From Dasypus novemcinctus (Eukaryota; Chordata; Mammalia; Cingulata; Dasypodidae), in assembly GCF_030445035.2 (NCBI RefSeq), contig NC_080682.1, forward strand, positions 27,262,770-27,326,769: a stretch of 64,000 bases of DNA, given 5' to 3'. Each line of letters starts with the position of its first letter. Positions within the stretch are counted from its first letter, which is position 1. Position numbers and translations under genes: made by a program. The notes under the pieces were generated by a model. The model ran no database searches. It had not been told where the DNA came from and saw only the letters and a program-made list of their open reading frames with translations. Of this stretch, positions 59,201 through 64,000 are shown in pieces.

Positions 59201-59925
59201 AAAAAGACAAATATTACATGGTCTCACTAATATGAACGAAATACAAAGAACTCATGGAGTTGAAATTTACAGATTAGGTCATTAGGAGATAAGAGGAGGG
59301 CTATGAAGGACAACTGGTGCTTAATGCATGTACAAGTTTTAAGTAACTTGACTGTAAAAATGTGGAAATGGATAGATTTGATGGTAACACACTATGGTGG
59401 ATCACAGTTGTTTTATAAATAGAAATGATTGTGGTTGTTGAAAATGGTAATCTATGGATGTAAATGTCATTTGAAAGAAATCTAGAGTATAATCTAGGGA
59501 CCGAATAGTACAGCGAACTCAGAGGTGAATGAGAATTGTGGTTAATAGTACAAATGCAAGAATGTCCTTTTGTCAAGTAGAACAGATATATGTCACCATT
59601 GCAGGGTGGTGGGAATGTGGAAAAACATGGGGACAATAAAATTAATGTAACCTATGGAATATAGTTAACAGCAATATTGTAATATTCTTGCATTAATGCC
59701 AAAGATGTACAGTGTTAATAACAGAGGAGTATGAAAAAATATGCCAAATGTCTGCTATGGACTATACTTAATGGTAATTACTGATGATATTATCTCATAA
59801 TCTGTAATAAATGTCCACAATTATGTGATGTGTAGTTGAAGGGTTGTTGTAGGGGAATTTTACACATGTGCATGATTGTTTTTTAAGTTCACAACTTCTG
59901 AATAAAAATATACAATTTTTTAAAT
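56210..59925 (+). mobile_element. L1 element 1: 5' UTR-like piece, ORF2, 3' UTR
   Basis: 56,210-56,480 is 5' UTR-like, related to 13,800-14,100. From 56,505 the ORF2 linker and reverse transcriptase follow, with the catalytic block readable as LFADHSILYL near 57,572-57,600, so the second aspartate is lost. 58,690-59,230 is the conserved L1 3' part, and 59,230-59,925 the armadillo-type 3' UTR ending in an A-rich tail. Stops and frameshifts are frequent. ORF1 and the endonuclease are missing. Confidence 0.8.
57098..57121 (+). repeat. (CA)n microsatellite
   Basis: About twelve CA units inside L1 ORF2 sequence. Confidence 0.95.
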
Positions 59926-59934
59926 TCCTAAAAA

Positions 59935-61146
59935 ATACTTGGAAACTGCCCAAAAGTACATTAAAATAATTATTCATCAAAATCAAGTTGGTTTTATCCC
60001 AGGTATGCAAGGTTGGTTCAACACAAGAAAATCAATCACTGTAGAAAAGACCTCCTTAATAAGTTGGAGAAGAAAAAATCACATGATCTTCTTGATGTAT
60101 GCCCAAAAGGAATTTGAAATAATATAGCATCATTTTTTTGGAAAAAAAAATTCCAAAAGTAGGATGCTCTGTCAACATGTTAAAGTTAGCATTGTACTCA
60201 GTGCTTAAAGACTGAGAGTTTTCCCATTGAGAACAGGAACAAGAGAAATATGACCAATGTCACCACTGTCATTCAATATTGTGCAAGAAGTTCTGGCTGG
60301 AGTAACTAGGCTAGATAAAGAAATAAAAGGGACTGAAATAAGAAAGGAAGAAGTAAAACTTTTGCTATCCACTGATGACATGATTCTATATCTAGAAAGT
60401 CCTCTAAAATCCACTACAAAGCTACTAGAAGTAATAGATGAGTCCAGCAAAATGGAAGTATATAAGATTAATATTCAAAAATTAGTCATTTCTATACACT
60501 ATAGATGAGCAAACTGAGGAAGAAGTAGGGAAAAAATCAATCTACAATAAAGGCTAAAGAAAGCACATACGTAGGAATAAATATAATGAAGTACACAAAG
60601 ACCTTTATGCAGAAAATGAAATAAATTAAAAAAGAAAACATTGCTAAAAGAAACTGAAGACTTAAATAAATGGAAGGATTTTTGAGTTCATGGACTGGAA
60701 TTCTAGATATTATTCATGTTTCCCAAACTGATTTAAAAAATTCAATGCAATCATAATAAAATTCCCAACAGCCTATTTTTCAAAAATAAAGAAGCCAATT
60801 ATCAAATTTATTTGGAATAGTAAGGGGTTACTAGTAACCAAAAATATCTTTAAAAGACGAATTAATTTGAAGAATTCTCAATTCATGACTTTATACCATA
60901 TTACTTAGCTACAGTGGTAAAAATAGCATGGTACTGGCATAAGATAAACAGAATGAACAATAGAATTGAATCATGAGTTCAGAAATAGACACTCACATCT
61001 GTAGTCAACTGACTTTTAACAAAGCTATCAAGTCTACCCACCTGATTCAGAACAGTCTATTCAACAAATGGTGCTGGTAGAACTGGATATTCATGTCCAA
61101 GAGAAATAGCAACCCTGTCTTACGCCGTATATAAAATTGACTAAAA
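59935..61146 (+). pseudogene. L1 element 2: ORF2 fragment
   Basis: Reverse-transcriptase text restarts directly after the tail of element 1 (ccaggtatgcaaggttggttcaac near 59,999). The catalytic region reads LSTDDMILYLESP near 60,360-60,400, keeping both aspartates but with FA replaced by ST. Thumb sequence continues to 61,146, where a new L1 5' UTR begins. An open segment of 83 codons covers 60,257-60,508. Confidence 0.75.
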
Positions 61147-62559
61147 ATGGATCAAGGACAAACAGCAAGATGGCAGTGGAGTAAGAAGCTCCTAGAGTCA
61201 GCTCCTGCTACAAGGCAGTTAGCAAACACCCAGAGCTCTCTGGAGCTAGCTGAGGCACCTGTTTGGGGGCTCCAGGAGACCAGAAGAGCATCCTGCAATT
61301 TCTTTGAAGGAGTGGAAGGAGGAGACTGCCTATCAGCAGAGAAGACTTGTAAGTAGAGCATTCCACGCCACAGAGGCCAGTGCCCATCCTCCACTGGAGG
61401 CACAAGCCACCTTAGGAGCTGTTCCATGGCTAGAATCAAAAGCTGCACTTCCCCAAAATGGGGAAGGAAGAGAAGGTTGGGTACCAATTTCAGCTATTGA
61501 TGAGGAAACTTAGTGGGCTACAGTATAATCCTGAGAAGAGCTAAGCTTGAGCCTGTCCAAGTCAGAAAGAGGCCAAGGGCTTTCATCTTAACTCCGCACC
61601 TGGCACAATGGGAAGCAGGGCAGACTGAAAATCCCAGTGCTGGAGGAGACCAGCTTCTTCCCATCCGGATCATATTGCAGGTTTAGTGGAGGCCCCAGTG
61701 CCACCTCCATCAGGGAGGAAGCTGCAGGGACCTGCGACAGCCTCTCTGGTAAATTACTGGCCAAACCATGGATACCAGTGATAATCCTACTCTGGCAGCA
61801 AAAACCACCCCAGGAGCCTTTCTGTGATGGAAATTGAAAGCTCTATTTCCCAGAAACAGGGGAGGAGCAGATGGATGGTTGTCAATTTTAGCTACTGATT
61901 GGTAGACTTGGCTGGCTAAGAGATAACCCTGGCAACAGCGGGGTATGAACCAGCCCAAGTCAGAAAGAGGCCAGTCACTGCCTTTCTGGCACTGCCCCCA
62001 GCCTGAGGGGAACCCAGGCTGACTGAAACTCTCAGTGTCCACAGGAACCAGTTTCTTTTACACCAATCAGCCTGCAGCCTGCCTCTGGCACCAGCTTTAG
62101 CCTCTGGTGGGGAGGAGGTTGAGGAGCCCTGCACCAGCCTATATAGGTAACTGCAGGTAACTTTGACTGCCATAGATTGAAAATCAGAAGTCTACCAGGG
62201 CAACTGCTCTCATCTTGGACTCACACTGCATAGATTTCTGCCCACACCTGCAGCCTCATCCCTGCCCCAGGCAGTGGAGAAAAGGATGTGAAGTTTCGTC
62301 AGTCTCTCTAGGCAACTACAGTCTAGGCCTGCATGTGGATTATTCCACATAGCTGTGACTCTGTCCCTACCCCTGGCAAAGGAGAAAGTTGGAAAAAGCT
62401 TCATTGGTCCCTGGTGCAATTAGGGCAGCTTGAGCCTCCACAACTTATAGCACCAACTACATGCTTGGCTCCTACTGTACAAACAGCAAGGGAGAAAGGG
62501 CAGGAAGCCCTAAACTAAAGAGAAAAACTGCACCCAGAATAAATACTCTAGGAAGCCAG
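61147..62559 (+). mobile_element. L1 element 3: 5' UTR
   Basis: It begins near aacagcaagatggcagtggag, the typical L1 start, and is GC-richer than its surroundings. It runs about 1.4 kb to the ORF1 start. Internal near-repeats of a phrase like ctgactgaaa..ctcagtg occur around 61,625 and 62,022. Open frames here are not supported as genes. Confidence 0.75.
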
Positions 62560-63453
62560 ATGCGAAGACACCAACAAAAATTACAATCCACACCAAGACA
62601 CAGGAAGCTATGACCCAGTTAAAGGAACAAGATAAGCCTTCAGATGACATAAAGGAATTGAGACAACTAATTACAGCTGTTCGATCAAATCTCCTTAATA
62701 AATACAATGAGATGGCTAAAAAGATTAAGGATATTAAGAAGACATTGGATGAGCACAAAGAAGAATTTGAAAGCATACATAGAATAATAGCAGATCTTAT
62801 GGGAATGAAAGATGCAATCAATGAAAGTAAAAAAAAAAACACAATGGAATCATAAAATAGTAGATTTGAGGAGGTAGAAGACAGGATTGGTGAGCTTGAA
62901 GAAATGGTCACTGAAAGTGAACATACAAAAGAACAGATGAAGAAAAGACTGGAAAAAATTGAACAAGGTTTCAGGGAACTAAAAGACAGCAAAAGACATG
63001 TAAACATATGTGTCATGGGTGTCCCAGAAGGAGAAGAGAAGGGTAAAGGGGCAGAAGGAATATTTGAAGAAATAATGGTAAAAATTTCCTAACCTTATTG
63101 AAGGACATAGATATCCCTGTCCAAGAAACAAATATACTCCCATCTGAAAAAATCCAAATAGACCAACTCCAAGACACATACTCATCAGAATGTCAAAGGC
63201 CAAAGACAAAGAGAAAATTCTGAGAGCAGCAAGAGAAAAGCAATGTATAACAAATAAGGGATATAGAATAAGATTAATTGCTGATTTCTCACCAGAAACC
63301 ATGGAGGCAAAAAGACAGTGGTCTGATATATTTAAGATACTACAAGAGAAAAACTTCCAGCCAAGAATCTTATATCCAGCAAGACTGTCTTTCAAAATTG
63401 AGGGCAAAATTAGAATATTCACAGATAAACAGAAACAGAGAATTTCTAAGTGA
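62560..63453 (+). pseudogene. L1 element 3: ORF1 (RNA-binding protein), few breaks
   Basis: ORF1p is the RNA-binding chaperone of L1. The ATG at 62,560 (MRRHQQKLQS) is in the expected place but meets a stop at about 62,611. Open blocks follow in shifted frames: a coiled-coil segment at 62,610-62,855 (heptad-like IKDIKKTLDEHKEEFESIHR), a second at 62,904-63,092 leading into the RRM-like part (NICVMGVPEGEE), and the C-terminal domain at 63,190-63,453 (ending LYPARLSFKIEGKIR). It is the best-preserved ORF1 in the window but is not translatable as one protein. Confidence 0.82.
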
Positions 63454-64000
63454 GACCAGAATTTCAGGAAATACTAAAGGGTGTGATAGGGCATGAAAGG
63501 AAAAGACAGAAGAGAGAGGCCTGGAGGAGAGTCTAGAAATTAAGATTATATCAATAAAAGTTACTAAAAGTGTCAAAAGAGTGGTGAAAATAAAATATGA
63601 CAGATAAAACTCAAATAGTCAGGCATAAACTTAACCAGTGATGTAAAGCATTTGTATTCAGAAAGCTGCACCTCAGTGTTAAAACAAATTTAAAAAGCCC
63701 TTAATAACTGAAATAACGTTCCATACTCATGGATTGGAAGACTAAATATCAATAAGATGTCAATTCTACTCAAATTGATATACAGATTTAATGCAATACC
63801 GATAAAAATTCAACCAGCATTAAAAAAAAAAATTGAAAACATGATCATTGAATTTATTTGGAAGGGTAAGGAGTCCTGAATAGCCAGAAACATCATAAAA
63901 AGCAAAAGTGAACCCTCATCTCCAGACTTTAAATCATTATACCTACCTATAGTTGCAAAAACAATATGGTACTAGCCGAAAGACAGACATAATAGACCAA
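63454..64000 (+). pseudogene. L1 inter-ORF and ORF2 3' fragment, runs off window
   Basis: After a short inter-ORF piece (ggaaatactaaagggtgtgatagg) the sequence jumps near 63,610 to a late ORF2 region (catggattggaagactaaatatc, then tacagatttaatgcaatacc). Endonuclease and most of the reverse transcriptase are therefore deleted. It continues past the window end. Confidence 0.7.

Noticed and set aside
61147-62540. Several open frames of 60-111 codons on both strands
   Set aside because: This is an L1 5' UTR, which is GC-richer and so has fewer stops; no protein family is recognisable.
62510-63016. 168-codon serine-rich open frame on the minus strand
   Set aside because: It is antisense to the purine-rich L1 ORF1 coiled-coil region.
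1-64000. CRISPR arrays, bacterial operons or phage genes
   Set aside because: No regularly spaced repeats or prokaryotic gene layout are present; the content is clearly mammalian.

Overview
This window is mammalian nuclear DNA, most likely from an armadillo or close relative (Xenarthra, Dasypus-like). The main pointer is three copies of a short repeat with a tRNA-Ala-like head, which I recognise from memory as the armadillo DAS-SINE. The rest is a dense, nested pile of L1 fragments, endogenous retroviruses and LTR elements in AT-rich sequence. I found no bacterial-type operons and no CRISPR array. I found one intact cellular gene: a single-coding-exon olfactory receptor on the minus strand at 32,256-33,203.

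Layout. (1) 1-18,484 and 36,920-53,847 are two direct copies of one segment of about 17-18 kb. Each carries, in order: a minus-strand L1; an unassigned ~570 bp block; a short L1-derived repeat; a MaLR-like LTR element on the minus strand; plus-strand L1 ORF1/ORF2 remains with a GGAA microsatellite; and the 5' LTR, leader and gag of a gammaretrovirus-like (ERV1) provirus. Copy A starts outside the window. It stops abruptly at the gag/pro boundary and is joined to L1 sequence. Copy B runs on through protease, reverse transcriptase and RNase H remains to about 56,205. (2) 18,485-26,660 holds a deleted L1, then a minus-strand betaretrovirus-like provirus with two LTRs (19,238-25,663), then more L1 remains. 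(3) 26,660-36,200 holds two DAS-SINEs, L1 tails and AT-rich DNA around the receptor gene. (4) 56,205-64,000 is at least three overlapping L1 elements on the plus strand.

The elements act as layers, not as a pathway. Shared insertions are older than the duplication. Copy-specific ones are younger: a ~1.8 kb L1-derived insert in copy A, and a DAS-SINE with a 17 bp target-site duplication in copy B. The observations most worth checking are the duplication and its breakpoint, a nearly identical tract inside it that suggests gene conversion, the mismatched LTR ends and double Asp-to-Asn change in the betaretrovirus-like provirus, and an ORF-less L1-derived repeat family. I saw no convincing new biological system. 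All similarity statements come from reading the sequence by eye.
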